Assembly: GCA_024516155.1 (NCBI GenBank)
Contig: JAJJXM010000039.1
Location: 124,001-188,000 of the forward strand
Length of the DNA stretch: 64,000 nt
Reading direction: 5' to 3'
Origin: Pyronema omphalodes
Taxonomy: Eukaryota > Ascomycota > Pezizomycetes > Pezizales > Pyronemataceae
Part shown: piece after piece, positions 52,331 to 64,000 of the stretch
Numbering within the stretch: position 1 is the first letter of the stretch
How the letters are laid out: every line of letters starts with the position of its first letter
The notes under the pieces: generated by a model
What the model was told of the DNA's origin: nothing
Seen by the model: the letters and a program-made list of their open reading frames with translations, nothing else
Database searches by the model: none
Program-made: the position numbers and the translations under genes

Positions 52331-55300
52331 AAGGAAAAGGTGGATTCCTGGGGGCAACTGTCGCCCAACCAGTTCAACCACGGCAGGACCGGCGGATAGA
52401 ATCTCGAGTGTAGGACCATACGGAAGAAACGAAAAAAATTATCCTGCGAGTAAAGTTAATCGGACGAAATAAGAAAGAATACAAACAACGGCCATGATCG
52501 ACTGCGGGGCCACGGAGAATTTATAGATCGAAAATATGTGAGACAGCAGGGATGCCCTGCGCGAAAAATTAACCCCCACGAAAGGTTCTCGCTGTAGACG
52601 GACGGGAATTGGATGGGGGACCAGTAACCCACGATGCCATGGTGACCATGGTATATCAACGACCATAGGGAAGACATCAAGCTCACTGTATTACCATTGG
52701 CAACGCACCCTTATCCTGGGACTGCCTTGGTTGCGGAACGAACACAATCCCAGCAATCGACTGGAAGGAAGGAGGATTGTCTTCAACTCCGAGAAATGCG
52801 GGAAAAGAACTGCCTTCCTTACTCGCCCCATGCCACGACCGTATCGGAACGGGGGCAGAAAAAGAATATAATCAACGGATACATGAGGAAGCGGAGCACG
52901 CCCTATGGTATGGAAGAACCGAAGGAGCATGCTTCAGACGGATGAGGAAGATGAGCTTCGCATCCAAGAGATCTGGGGAGAAAGTATAGAGAAGATGACG
53001 AAGGAAGAAGAGGTGGAAGATGTCGGAGGACGAGGATATGGAAAGCGTACAGGGATCTAGGCGCGCGGAATCCACCGAGGCCGCAGATCCCGACTCGTCT
53101 CAGTGCGCTTCGCGGCAACCCCCGCAAGCGCCAGCCAACCAGAAGGAACCGGGGGGAACTGGGGAAACCGCTCCCGCCAAATCAACCGCCTACTGCACCA
53201 ACCAACCAGGAAGAACCGGGGGAACTGGGAAACCGCTCCCGCCCCAAATCAATTGCCACTTCCGGGGAATTGGAACTCGCGAGTACCATAAGTCGAGCGG
53301 GGGGAAGAGCAAGCCTGACTCCCTGGAAGAAATAATACCACCGGAATATGCAGATTACCTCTCCGTATTCAGGGAAAAAGAGGCGGTAGGGTTACCTCCG
53401 CACCGACATCATGACCACCGGATTCCCTTGATGGACGGAAAGGTTCCGCCGTTCGAACCCCTGCGAGCCCTCGATGAAGAACGTCTGCGAGTACTGAGGG
53501 ATTACTTGGAAGAGAATGAAAAGAGGGGTTGGGTCCGACGGTCGACGTCTCCAGCGGGAGCCCCCATCCATTTCGTTTAAGAAAAAGGATGGTACTTTAC
53601 GGTTATGCGTCGACTACCGACGACTCAACGAAATCACAATCAAGGATCGCACCCCACTCCCGCTGATAGGGGAAGCGTTGGATAGACTTTCCAACGCCAA
53701 GATCTATACCAAATTGGATGTGCGAGATGCATACCATAACCTCCGAATAGCCACAGGAGATGAATGGAAAACTGCGTTCCGTACCAAGTACGGTCTATAC
53801 GAGTATTTGGTGATGCCATTTGGTTTGACAAATGCTCCAGCTTCGTTTCAACGATGGATGAACGAAGTCTTAAGTGATTACCTCGATATCTTTTGCATCG
53901 CCTATCTCGACGACATATTGATCTACTCAGATAATATGGAGGAACATCGAAAGCACGTCCGCATGGTCTTGGAGAGGTTAAGGGACGTAGGACTCACCCT
54001 GAAACCCTCGAAATGTGAATTCCACACGAAAAAGACGGAATACCTGGGATACATCATCTCCCCCACAGGGTTGCAGATGGACCCGAGAAATTAGGGCGGT
54101 TAAGGAATGAGAAGGAACCGGTGAATGTGAAGGGAGTCCAAAGTTTCCTTGGGTTCGCCAATTTCTACCGTCGATTCATCCGGGATTTCAGCAAGATCAC
54201 CACGCCATTGACACGATTGACGAAGAAACAGGTACCCTGGGAATGGACGACGAGACACAACGGGCCTTTGAGCAACTCAAAACGGCAAATGATATCCCAA
54301 CCGATCCTGCAACATTTCGACCCGGATCGGCCACTCACCCTGGAAACTGACGCCTCAGACTATGCCATCGGGGCAGTCTGCTCACAACCCGACGACTCCA
54401 ACGTACTGCACCCCCTTGCCTATTTTTCACGAAAATTAAAAGAGGCGGAGCTCAATTACGACATCCACGATAAGGAGCTCCTGGCGATAGTTGAAGCCTT
54501 GGACAAATGGTCGACATACTGCAAATCGACAAAACACAGTATCCGGATACTGTCAGACCATAAAACTTAGAGTATTGGCAAACGAAGAGGGATCTCAACC
54601 TCCGACAGGCCCGATGGGCGGAACAACTGGCTAACTATGACTTCACGATCACGTATCGTCCGGGGAAGTTGGCAGGAAAACCCGACATATTGTCCCGAGA
54701 GTCAGGAGACTCTCCCTGGGAAGGGGAGATGAAGCACCGGCAGAACCGAAGCCGAGTCCTCCTTCCCCAGGAAGTCTTTCATGTGAACGGGACACAGTTG
54801 ATAAGACTCACCCCGGACACCCCCCTCATTACCAAAATTCGGGAAAAAACGAAGACCGATACAGAACTCCAGGAGGTAATCCGCAAACTTCGGGAAGGGA
54901 TAACCCGAGACAATAGGGTCCCCTTGGGGTTATGCGAGGAAAAGGATGGGTTACTCCTATACGAGGGATTGATATGGGTCCCTGACGACGACGACCTGAG
55001 GTTACAAATTTTACGACAACATCACGACTCCCAGGCCGCGGGGCATCCGGGAAGGGCAAGGACCTTGGAGTTGGTCAGCCGGAGTTTTATTGGCCACAAC
55101 AACGACAGTATGTGACTCGATATGTCGACTACTGTGATACCTGTAAACGTATCAAGCCCATTAAGCACGCCCCCTTCGGGCTCTTACGACCGTTACAGAT
55201 TCCAGGAAGACCATGGGAATCCATCTCCATGGATTTTATCACGGGTCTTCCGGAGGATGGGGGAATGAATGCGATATGGGTGATTGTGGACCGCTTGACG

Positions 55301-56294
55301 AAGATGGCACACTTCGTAGCATGTAAGGATACTATGGGACCCAGGGAACTTGCGGACGGGTTTCTCACACATGTGGTACGGGCCCATGGACTCCCCAGCA
55401 GCATCATCTCGGATCGGGGGGTCCCTATTCACCCTCTCAGTTCTGGAAGAGGGTTATGGAGGCAATGGGGACGACGAGGAACCTGAGTACGGCGTTTCAT
55501 CCAGAGTCCGACGGACAGACAGAGAGGGTCAATGCGATCCTCGAACAATACCTCAGGGCGTATTGTAACTATCAACAGGACAATTGGAACCAACTCCTCC
55601 TATGGCGGAGTTCTGCTACAACAATTCCCGCTCAGGAACGACCAAGGTGTCCCCCTTCTTCGCAAATTACGGATATCATCCCCGTTTTACCCAGCCGCTG
55701 GGTGAAGTCGCGGAAGGAAACCCCGAGGTCTCCAAATATGTTGGCGCCCTCAACAGACTTCACGAGGATCTGAGGGCGGAGGTCCACTATGCCCAGACGG
55801 CTCATGCAGAACAGGCGAACCGGCATCGACACCCGGATCCGGTCCTTCGAGTGGGAGATCGGGTCTGGCTGAAGAGGAAGAATGTGAAAACCACCCGACC
55901 CTCCAACAAGCTCGATTACAAGCTATTGGGGCCCTACACCATCTTGTCTAAGGTAGGGTCGCGAGCTTATAAGCTGGACCTTCCCCCAAACGCAAAGATC
56001 CATCCAGTATTTCATATCTCCCTTCTAGAACCGTCTCAACCTACTTCGAAAACCATCCCAGGCCATATTCAGCCCCCTCCGCTACCGATTGTCCTCGACG
56101 ACGAGGAAGAGTGGGAAGTTGAGGAAATAGTGGATTCTCGACGCCACCGGGGTCAGATACAATATCGAGTTAAGTGGACTGGTTTCCACGACCCCGATAC
56201 GACCTGGTACCCCGCCGACAATTTCCAAAACTCCCCCGACGCCATCACCCAATTCCACCGCAGGTACCCGAATAAACCTGCCCCACAGCTGTAA
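52307..56294 (+). pseudogene. pol: A5 pol: protease, RT, RNase H, integrase, chromodomain
   Basis: Long clean parts: 53020-53580 (linker and RT entry), 53516-54094 (RT with YLDD near 53909), 54121-54570 (RT end and RNase H), 54669-55115 (integrase finger), 55112-55486 (integrase core start) and 55584-56294 (integrase end, GPY-type part and chromodomain). The order equals A4. The last frame ends RRYPNKPAPQL with the stop at 56292-56294, overlapping the ORF3 ATG. The protease part (52490-52870) is the most damaged. Confidence 0.9.
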
Positions 56295-57367
56295 TGGACG
56301 ACTAGAACGAACTCCGAGGAACCCCCGTCCTCTTTGGGCTGGTACCGAACCCCTACTCCCCCGGCAGAAAGAAATCCCCCCCACCCCCACGATCCCGCAC
56401 GCAGAACTACATTGGTCGTTCTGCAACTAACGACTCCTGCTCCATTCACCTCCAATCGAAGTTAAACAACACCATTCCCAGCGGTGGCGCAAGCGATTGC
56501 GGCATCGCATAAAAAAATCATGTAGCTGCGGGCAGCTCATGACCCCGAGTTAGAATGGGTGATCCGACATCGAAGGATGGACCCGCACAAGGCCTGCAAG
56601 GCATGGCAAGAAAGGAAAGAGACTCTGCAATGTGTGTAAATTTCTGGTCAACAAGGACGGACACGACCAGAGATGCGGTATCAGAGGACTGGAAAACCCC
56701 CCACGGAGACCCCGGCAACGACACCCACCCGCCAAGGGACGAGCCCGGGACCGGAAAGGAGCCTCCGTCCCTACGGAAACCAGGAAAACGAACCAACCCC
56801 GTCCCCGCGAACTGGAATCGGAGGACTCCCACCATCCCTACGAGTCGACACCAAACTCCCAGTGATTATGATGACGGGACCCTCGGACCACGAGAAGGTG
56901 GACGATCACCTGTCTTTCTATCAGACAGCGGAGCCGGAACAGCGTCTCCCCACCGTCGACTACCGACCAACCAACGACCTGACGTCCTCGCCCCTTGTTC
57001 GGATCCCCGGAAGCCCCCCGCCTCAGGGCACCAACAAGATCAAATACCCCCGTTCTCCTCAGGCACCAACAAGAACAAATAACGGCGCCCCCCTTAGGAC
57101 ACCAACAAGAGCAAATACCGCCTTATGTCCTCGAGGACATCACCCAGGACGTCGTACGTCGCCGACGTGGGGAAGCAGTATCGGGGACGGTCCCCCATCC
57201 GGAGGCCCGCGTTGAGGACTGCCAACGGCCTCGCCGGAGTCTCGGCCTGGAGGGGGGGGCTTATGTCACAACGCTCCCGTGACATGCTCCTGGCCTCCGC
57301 CGTCACCACCGCAGGGCTATGGGTGATCGTCATCACCCTAGCAACCTGCTACGCTGTCATGAAGTGA
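56294..57367 (+). pseudogene. A5 ORF3, frameshifted
   Basis: ATG 56294-56296 overlaps the pol stop as in A4, but an extra C puts a TAG at codon 4. The Cys/His region, proline-rich part and 36-base repeats are present in changing frames. The last frame (57125-57367) encodes the arginine-rich stretch and the membrane tail, ending with TGA in the 3' LTR. Confidence 0.7.
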
Positions 57368-58049
57368 AGGGATAGGGTTAGGGCAAGGGGCTGGGCCCCT
57401 TGCCGAGGATTTTCATATGTTCGGAGTTATTTCTTATTTGGATTTCTTTTAGGTATCACGGCGGCTAGGAAAATGTTGGAATCTTTTACTTCTCTCTTTT
57501 GGTATGTACTCTTTCTTTACTATTTGGAATCACGGCGGTTAGCCAGGAAGTTATCTCTTTCGGTATGTACTCTTTCTTTGCTATTTGGAATCACGGCGGT
57601 TAGCCGGTAGTTATCTTTTGGTATGTACTCTTTCCTTGTTATTTATTTGGAATTACGGCGTTTAGTTATCTTGCTTTATTATTTGGAATTACGGCGGTTG
57701 GCAAATGTTGGGGAATGTTGGTCATGTATGTAGTTATCACGGCGGTTAGCATTGGAGCATTCTCCGCAGGCGGAGAATGCTGAGTCACGAGTCATGAAGG
57801 AACAAGTATAAGAGGAGGAAATTTGTATGTAGTTTATTTCTTCACGCAATCAAGTTTCTATTTACCACAATCCTATCTACAAAAGTTCCCTTGTGATATC
57901 CCATTCGCCAAACTCACCTGTGATTTCCCAAGCCCACAAACCCTTGCCCATTCCCAACTTACCAGCCTTACCTAACCCGCCGCCGCCCTCCTCGCCGCCG
58001 AAAACCCCGCGCTGCCTGTCGTCAGTAACCGTGGATACGGATTCTGATA
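57264..58049 (+). repeat. 3' LTR of A5
   Basis: A 786-bp LTR with the G-tract at 57369-57390, a perfect palindrome near 57758-57781, TGAGTCA and TATAAG. Its end TCTGATA is followed by ATCCT. Confidence 0.96.
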
Positions 58050-58054
58050 ATCCT

Positions 58055-58110
58055 CTATCTGCCCTGTGCAACTACACGTCTCGAATAATGTGAGGCATGC
58101 GGTTCCTCCA
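58055..58110 (-). pseudogene. Unrecognised ORF, N-side part, separated by A5
   Basis: The minus strand reads TACLTLFETCSCTGQIED and then continues in frame at 50355. Upstream it runs into purine-rich sequence with no obvious start. Confidence 0.5.
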
Positions 58111-58744
58111 CCTTGTCCTTCATCTCGCTTTCCCTCTTTCCCTCCACCTCCCTCTCTCCTGTTTCCAAAAGGTGGCGATTCTAGGGTACAGGGGGTTCCT
58201 GTAGTGATGCTGTTGAGAGTTTGGGAGACGTTCTAGCGGTTGGCTTAACGGCAGGTGAGGTTGTAAGTTGGCATTGAGGTCATAATGACACCAAGGTGGT
58301 GGTGCAATCCTGATAATGAAAAACCAATAAGTTATAGCGCCGCCTAAAACAGGAATGTCAAACAGAGGGTATATCGATCCCCATCATGTCAATTAGGTGG
58401 GACAATGTTACCTCAACTTTGACAAAATCCAACTCAAACACCTCAATCAATGAAAAAGAAAATCCGAATGTCCTCTATCAGCGGTCATCTACATACAGGA
58501 CCATCGCGCACGGTGCCAATGACAACCTCATTGTCATCGGAGGAAATTGATAACATATCAGCTGATCTGGGAGCATCACTGGCCACAACATGTCATGGTA
58601 GGATACAGAAAAAGACAGAGAAAAAAGGCAGAACATCACCCTTGCAGCGAAAACATACTGACCAAAAGACAGTAGAAAGCTGGATATGAGCTGAGGCAAC
58701 GGCGTAATTAACATCACAGACGGTTTGCATCACACTAGAAGCTT
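58111..58744. other. Unassigned DNA
   Basis: No recognisable gene. One 79-codon plus-strand frame (58450-58689) has no known motif. A pyrimidine-rich stretch lies at 58110-58165. Confidence 0.3.
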
Positions 58745-59110
58745 TCTTGAACCTTGTTGTAGTTATAGTTATGGTTATGGTTATGGTTTTGGTTTTGGTT
58801 TTTTTTTTTTTTTCTGGTTCTTCGGTTTCTTCAGTTTTTTTGGGATTTTCAAGACTTCTGATTTGTTCACTTTGTTCAGTTATTTCAGTTATTCTCCGTT
58901 TGGTCATTTCAGTTGTTTCGGTTATCTTGGTTTTCTTGGTTGTCGTGTTCTGATGTTTTAGGGTTATAGTGTTTTTCGGTTATTTAGATCGTTCGGGTTA
59001 AAGTTCCTTTGATTCTTCCTGTTTTGGTTTTTCTGGTATCCTCGGCCATTGTTTTTCTCGCAGATTCTAGTTTTGCCGGTTATGGTTTTTTTTTTTTTTT
59101 TTTTTTGGAT
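58745..59110. repeat. Low-complexity T-rich stretch
   Basis: Degenerate GTTATG/GGTTTT repeats (58758-58800) and T-runs at 58799-58812 and about 59088-59106. Long frames across it are composition artefacts. Confidence 0.8.
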
Positions 59111-61234
59111 TTTTTAGCAGTGGTCGTCTAAATAAAAACGTTCCACCACATGAGTTGAAGGATTAATTTGTGATTTTGCTAGTATTGTAACCTGCTGACT
59201 ACCAATCTTTTGTTCATGTTGGGAAGTTATTTCTTTGTTCTATTCACAGGATTGTATTTGTTACAAAATGTATATCTTTGTTTTATCCATGGGATTGTAT
59301 ATTTCATAGAAGGCCATATCTTCTTGTTATTCCCGCGATTGTATTTCTTCTGTTGTGGTATAAACGGGGATATCACATGTTTGAAAATGTATATGCAAAT
59401 GATAAACCTGCTTCATCCGACTAGGCAAACATATACAGAAATACTGCATAAAACGTCTACCATTACATGTACCATAGGGTCTATGCCTCAAAAGAATGAA
59501 GGTCTAGAGGGCCCAACAACTAACATGAGGTTCTATCTGCGGAGACAAAACCGGGCTAAACAGGTAAGATCATGATTTTTAATGCTTTATCAATGACATT
59601 GCTAAACATGATCAGAGTGAAAATGCGACAAGCAATGCAGCTGCTCAACATCATACTGAGCACAAGTACCCCTCCTCCCCCATGGATCCAATCTTCACCC
59701 GAAGATGCTGTCACAACAGAAGAGCTTACTGCCGTTCTGGACGAACGATCTCCCAAGACAAGCAACACAACCACAGAAACTACAATAAGATTCAAGACCT
59801 GCTACTGGTGTCAATTGGTAAACTGATTGCGTCTCCAATGATCGCGTGGGTCCAGTTTGAACACTCGTTGCATCCTTACCTTCCTATTAACGAAGATCAA
59901 TATTACCTGGTGAAACCAGCTGCCAACCGGGATGTGCAAATCACGGTTTCTAGGCGTCCCAGATGAATTACCAGGAGTGTTCTCCTTCGATGATAACGTC
60001 CCTTGTTGCAATGCACCCCTCCCATGGATAAATGAGGCCACTATGACCATGATAAAGTTCATGAGGTACGCGATTTGATACCCGTCCTCCCGCCCAACAC
60101 GTCCTCCCGCCCAACACATTTCAACGGACTAATCGCCGCATGAAGGCATTTCAAAACCTCTAATTGCTGCCAGAATGCTCAACAGCTCCTCAATTGGCTC
60201 CTGAACCAGCAGGAGCAGCAGATCCTCCGAAGCGCAGGCATGGACGTCCTGCTAGATAGACTTGTCAAGATACGAAGTCAGGGACCATTGTTGAAGGAGG
60301 GACTGGGGAACATCCAGTAGAGAGGAAATTGCGAATGTTTCCCAGGATTCCGCCAGCAGCCAACATCTGACATGGAAGGGCCGAGTCATGAAAAGGTCTG
60401 TTAAAGCCATTCAAAACAATGACCTTCAAGCGGAAAAAAGGCTTGCTGATATTCTGCAAATGGCAAGATTAAAACACAAAGCACAGCATAACTGTCATCA
60501 TGAGTTCATGGAAAAACATTCCAATACTTTCAAACTTGGGAGTCAAAGTATCTTGTTTTGAAATATGTACTCAACAAAATAATCTGAAGGAGCGATGCCA
60601 GGATTTTATCCTCAAGGGGGATTTGTTTAGTTGTTAGTAGATATGAGATCTTCAACTTGTGCGGAATAGAAAGATATTAGAAGAAATGTCTACATGTGAC
60701 TGTGACAAAAAAAGATTTGTAGGGCTGAAAAAGGAGGTCATAGAGGTAAGAAAGAATTGTCAACCATTGAAGACAGTTGGAAACAGTGGTAGAATAGATC
60801 ATACGTTGTATGTAAAGAACAATTTCAAACAATGGGGCGTTTCATGCTGCATTCATCGGGTCAACATCTGTGGCATAAATTGATGTCAGCGTGAAACCCC
60901 CGGGCCAATGTAACCTGGATGAACAGTGGTCTTACTGTTGTTGTCCCTGCAAAGCCTCTGCACCACCGGCTGCACTACTGACCCCGTGACCCACAAGGCA
61001 TGTTCGAATGCGCAATCAGGCTCCACCATAGTGCTGTTGCGCACATGATGAATGAATCTCGCTATATCCATGACAAGGATCAAGGAGAAAAATCAGAAAC
61101 AGCAACCACCGGCAGGTACAGCACAGTCTTGAAGAAAATTTAGCTAACATAGTCTGGATATCTAGATGAACAGGAATATAAGGAACAGGCACGTGGGCAA
61201 ACAAAGACTTATGGAGGTTCTGCTGAATGTCTAG
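59111..61234. other. Mostly non-coding, no gene recognised
   Basis: Short frames occur (59572-59826 and 59682-59966 plus; 60119-59811 minus) but overlap each other on both strands and show no motif. It could hold upstream parts of the Harbinger element at 61235-62706, which begins with no clear border. Confidence 0.3.
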
Positions 61235-62706
61235 TTGACATTTTGGAACCTGATTGAAAAAGATCCGGATGACCTGGAGTTAACACACAATGACAGCGAT
61301 GCCGATCCCAGACCTGCTCAGAGGATCAGCACAATGGCCAGCGCCGAACTGGACAACAACATGAACCGGTCCTCTTTATTGTATTTATCTACCTCGAGCT
61401 TGGTGAGCGCTTCCATCCACGCTGCTGTCAGCGACACCACGAGCCATGCCGAAACAGAATTCTCATCATCTTCCAGCTCCACCATGTCATCCACAACAAC
61501 CTCCACCTCAAGCTCCGGCAGATTTCCCAAATCCCACCCTTCATTGACCAATCAACAATTCAATATGATCCTGGATTATCCTCTGATTCATGAGATAGTG
61601 ATACAGATAATGGGATTCAATGGGACCAGTGGAAAAAAGTAGAGGACTTCTACAGACAGGCAGGAGAGTGCGCACAAAGCTTGAGTTGGGCCTTTGGGAG
61701 GGTGAACAAGAGAAGGCGACTACATCCAGATGCAGTGTCAAACTCTCCGCAACTACCACTGGTTGTCGAAGATCTCAAGATCAATGGACATAATGGATGT
61801 AGAAGTGATCTGCGAGGTATGACTCAATTGGATGATCGAAGACAATTCCAACTAATACAATCAGTATCTCCAAGGACATTCCATCAACTGCTCTGGATGC
61901 TCCAAAGTCATCCTGCGTTCAGCCCTAATGCATAAAGACACCGATTCCCAATCGTTCACCAGCTTGCCATGGCTTTGGACGGCTTTGGGCATGACAGCTC
62001 GGCCACTTCCAATGACAGGATTGCACAATAAGCAGGAGTTAGTTCCAGCACAGTTACGAAAGTAATACGCAGAGTCATATCTGGTGTGTTCAGTCTCCAT
62101 GGTACTGTGTTAAAATGGCCAACTGGAGAGGAGAAAGAGTAGGCATCAGACCGGGTGAAGGTTGTATCTTGTACAGCATGGAGAGGAGGATTTTGTATGG
62201 TGGATGAGACTCTGATTCCGCTCTTTGAGAAACCGGCGCTGTTTGGGGAGGGAGATGTTGACATAGAAAAGCAACTGTAGGTTCGACCTTCAACCAATCA
62301 CACTGCCTAATCTACGCATAATTGGTTATGTAGTTGGACATACCAGCAGCAGACATAACGGCTTTGCCTTCAGTGACTCCCGGTGCTATCAATATCGTCG
62401 CTGCCTGTTTCAGCCTCGTGGTGAACAGTGGATATGGACAGACTCTGCATACCGGATACGAACATGGAGCACTGCCCCTTACAAAGCGCCACTGAATCGG
62501 ACTACTACCCATCCAAGGTGTGGGTAAGGTCTGAACATGCAGTGGGGTATCAGGATGGGCCATTCACATCATTCTGGAGGTGAAGGCCGCAAGTGATGAG
62601 TGCAACGGCATATGACAGGGCATGTCTGTGGGTGAAAGCATGTGTTCTTGTACACCTGATGGCGTTCCAGGTGGAAAGACCAAATGGAGATCTGTCTCAG
62701 ATGAAT
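61235..62706 (+). pseudogene. PIF/Harbinger-type transposase remnant
   Basis: A DDE transposase of the HARBI1 type, broken by stops and frameshifts. Readable in order: a serine-rich N-terminus (61235-61642); SPRTFHQLLWMLQSHPAFS (~61870); FPIVHQLAMALDGFGHDSSA (~61945-62005), a stop, AGVSSSTVTKVIRRVISGVF (helix-turn-helix type); VDETLIPLFEKPALFGEGD (first Asp, ~62200); LRIIGYVVGHTSSRHNGFAF (Asn where the second catalytic Asp is usual); WIWTDSAYRIRTWSTAPYKA; VRSEHAVGYQDGPFTSFW (catalytic Glu, ~62530); and the C-terminal LWVKACVLVHLMAFQVE. L3 cuts it at about 62707. No terminal repeats found. Confidence 0.8.
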
Positions 62707-64000
62707 TTTTATTTATTTGTCATAAACGTTCGCAATCGTAAGGTTGTCGCGGTTACTACCTGAAGGTACAATTCTGACAATCAGGACCAACTCCGAACGC
62801 TACTGGGTATGCGCCAGAGCGGTGTATGTAACTTTCTGGCAGTATTCGCCTCTGTCGTCTTGGCTGTGTCTCTGCATTTCGTCGTTGTGTCTGTCAGCCC
62901 CCTTTCGACTAGGATCTTTCCTCCACCCTTCCCCAGTTTCTACCGCCTGAAACTCTGATTACAATGAGAAAAGTAAAGCAAAACAAATGAGATACATCCG
63001 TTCTCAACTCCTTGCCTTTCCCATCTCCCCTCCTCTTTCGTGATTCATGATACAAAAGAAAACATCACATAAAGGAAAAAGTTAGTAAATATAGCAAATC
63101 CTCCATGTCTCAGCGTCATTTGGATCCCGTCCTATTAAAAGTTGGGTTCTTGTTCAGGTACACCTTGGTGTTGTTCATCATGCGTTGTTTCTTGTTTTGT
63201 TTTTTGGGTGTTTTTTTTTTTTGTCGTACAGGTGTTCGTCATCAGGGTCAGTTAACGTACCCCAATCGGCCATTGTCAATCGGTGTTCTGGTGAGTCTCT
63301 GCGCTACAGGGGTCCTCAACTGTGTGTGTGCCCATTCTGCAGTTCCGAGCTTCGTGTCAGAGGTAATAGTGGCCAGGGCTTGAATTCCGTGTGCTGTTTG
63401 GGGGATCATCTTGAATTGTAGTTGTTGGTACTGTGGTAGTTGAGGTTGGCCGCGGAAGTTGATGCAGTGGGGGGTAAATGTCGGGCAGCGCAACATCAGG
63501 TGGCAGAGGGTTTGAGGGGACTGGAGGTGGCATGTGCATGAGCAGGAGGGGTATTGTTCGGAGAGGAGGTGAGCCAGTCTGTCGAGGAAGTAACCATGTC
63601 CTGATCGGAAGGCTAGTATCACCGTGAATGTTCTTCAGGGCACTGAGGTCTGTGCTTCATGATGCTTGCGTTTGTTTGGTGCCTCTTATGTCTTTGGCCG
63701 GGAGGGAAGGTATACCAGGTGACACAATCATGGATGTTGGCTTCATGGATGCAGCGTTGCAGCCATGACAAGCTGATTGTCGAGTTAAGTAAGCGGGTTC
63801 TTTCAAATGCCCATGTCGTCAAGTAGTCTGCTTGATTGTTGCCTGCTATGTCGGTATAGTGAGGTACACAGTAGGGGTGCACTGAGCAGTTTGTACCTGT
63901 GAGGAGGGTTTCGCATGTGTCGTAGATGCCCACAGTTGCCCGGCCTGGGCCATCTGGAAGGTAAGAGGAGCGGTTAATGGCTGCCGGGTTGTCCATGAGG
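62707..64000 (-). mobile_element. L3: Tad1-like LINE, 3' part
   Basis: A minus-strand LINE entering from the right edge. It has the C-terminal half of RNase H, the Cys/His knuckle, a ~540-base 3' UTR, a terminal stem-loop near 62733-62747 and an (AAAT)-type tail (complement 62706-62719). Its 3' end lies in the Harbinger remnant. The TSD partner is outside the window. Confidence 0.88.
63248..63996 (-). pseudogene. L3 ORF2 C-terminus: RNase H and knuckle
   Basis: The first frame (63996-63619) has DNPAAINRSSYLPDGPGRAT and a stretch ending HYTDIAGNNQADYLTTWAFE, the H-x-D-I-x-G-N-x-x-A-D motif of LINE RNase H. After a one-frame shift the second (63622-63248) has ILAFRSGHGYFLDRLAHLL, CSCTCHLQSPQTLCHLMLRC and a stop at 63248. 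The RNase H supports assignment to a RNase H-bearing LINE clade such as Tad1. Confidence 0.87.

Larger units (their letters stand above)
50356..58049 (+). mobile_element. A5: full-length family-A gypsy element
   Basis: A 7694-bp plus-strand element with a perfect 5-bp duplication ATCCT (50351-50355, 58050-58054). It has both LTRs, gag, pol and ORF3, all with frameshifts, mostly in homopolymers. It interrupts a minus-strand ORF. Confidence 0.97.

Noticed and set aside
58745..59110. Hydrophobic plus-strand frames near 58725-58961 as a membrane protein
   Set aside because: They arise from T-rich simple repeats; two overlapping frames are equally hydrophobic.

Overview
The window is 64 kb of transposon-packed DNA, almost certainly from a fungal nuclear genome and probably a basidiomycete (inference). 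The evidence is Ty3/gypsy elements with C-terminal chromodomains, Tad1-like LINEs carrying an RNase H and a C-terminal Cys/His knuckle, a Copia remnant, a PIF/Harbinger transposase remnant, and TTAGGG-type runs. I found no intact host gene, rRNA, tRNA or CRISPR array. Nearly every coding region is broken by one-base insertions or deletions, so the breaks may partly be assembly errors.

Families (names are mine). 'A' is a 7.7-kb chromodomain gypsy with ~790-bp LTRs running TGTCACAACG...TCTGATA and 5-bp target duplications. Its copies are A1 (1-1617, partial, minus), A2 (2517-10187, minus), A3 (solo LTR 16584-17374), A4 (40116-47795, plus) and A5 (50356-58049, plus). 'B' is a second gypsy family: B1 (about 15175-21980, minus) and B2 (36271-36869, LTR plus leader only). 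'C' is a third gypsy (22090-32970, plus, ~1.35-kb LTRs, TSD GTACA). 'L' are Tad1-like LINEs: L1 and L2 (minus, each split by later insertions), L4 (20596-21766, plus, 5'-truncated) and L3 (62707-64000, minus). 'H' are ORF1-only elements that borrow LINE ends: H1 (12849-14818), H2 (29613-31606) and H3 (17934-18591).

Layout. Positions 1-38.5 kb form one nested stack: a Copia element (36.9-38.5 kb) contains B2, whose leader contains L2. L2 contains C (with H2 in its 3' LTR) and B1. B1 contains L4, H3, solo LTR A3 and L1. L1 contains H1, A2 and A1. Several junctions are proven by target-site duplications or by reading frames that become continuous when the insert and one duplication are removed. 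Positions 38.5-40.1 kb hold repeats and unassigned DNA. A4 and A5 each interrupt an open reading frame on the minus strand (39978-40110 with 47796-47981; 50171-50355 with 58055-58110), perhaps one unrecognised gene. Positions 58.1-61.2 kb are mostly non-coding, followed by a broken Harbinger transposase (61235-62706) truncated by L3.

How family A appears to work: an LTR promoter (TGAGTCA site and TATAAG box) drives one RNA; Gag is followed by Pol in the -1 frame with a G_GGA_AAA heptamer conserved in three copies; Pol ends at TAATG, where the stop overlaps the ATG of a third ORF. ORF3 is Cys/His-rich, proline-rich, then arginine-rich, and ends in a membrane segment encoded by the first ~100 bases of the 3' LTR. 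I do not recognise ORF3; it is the most interesting coding feature here.
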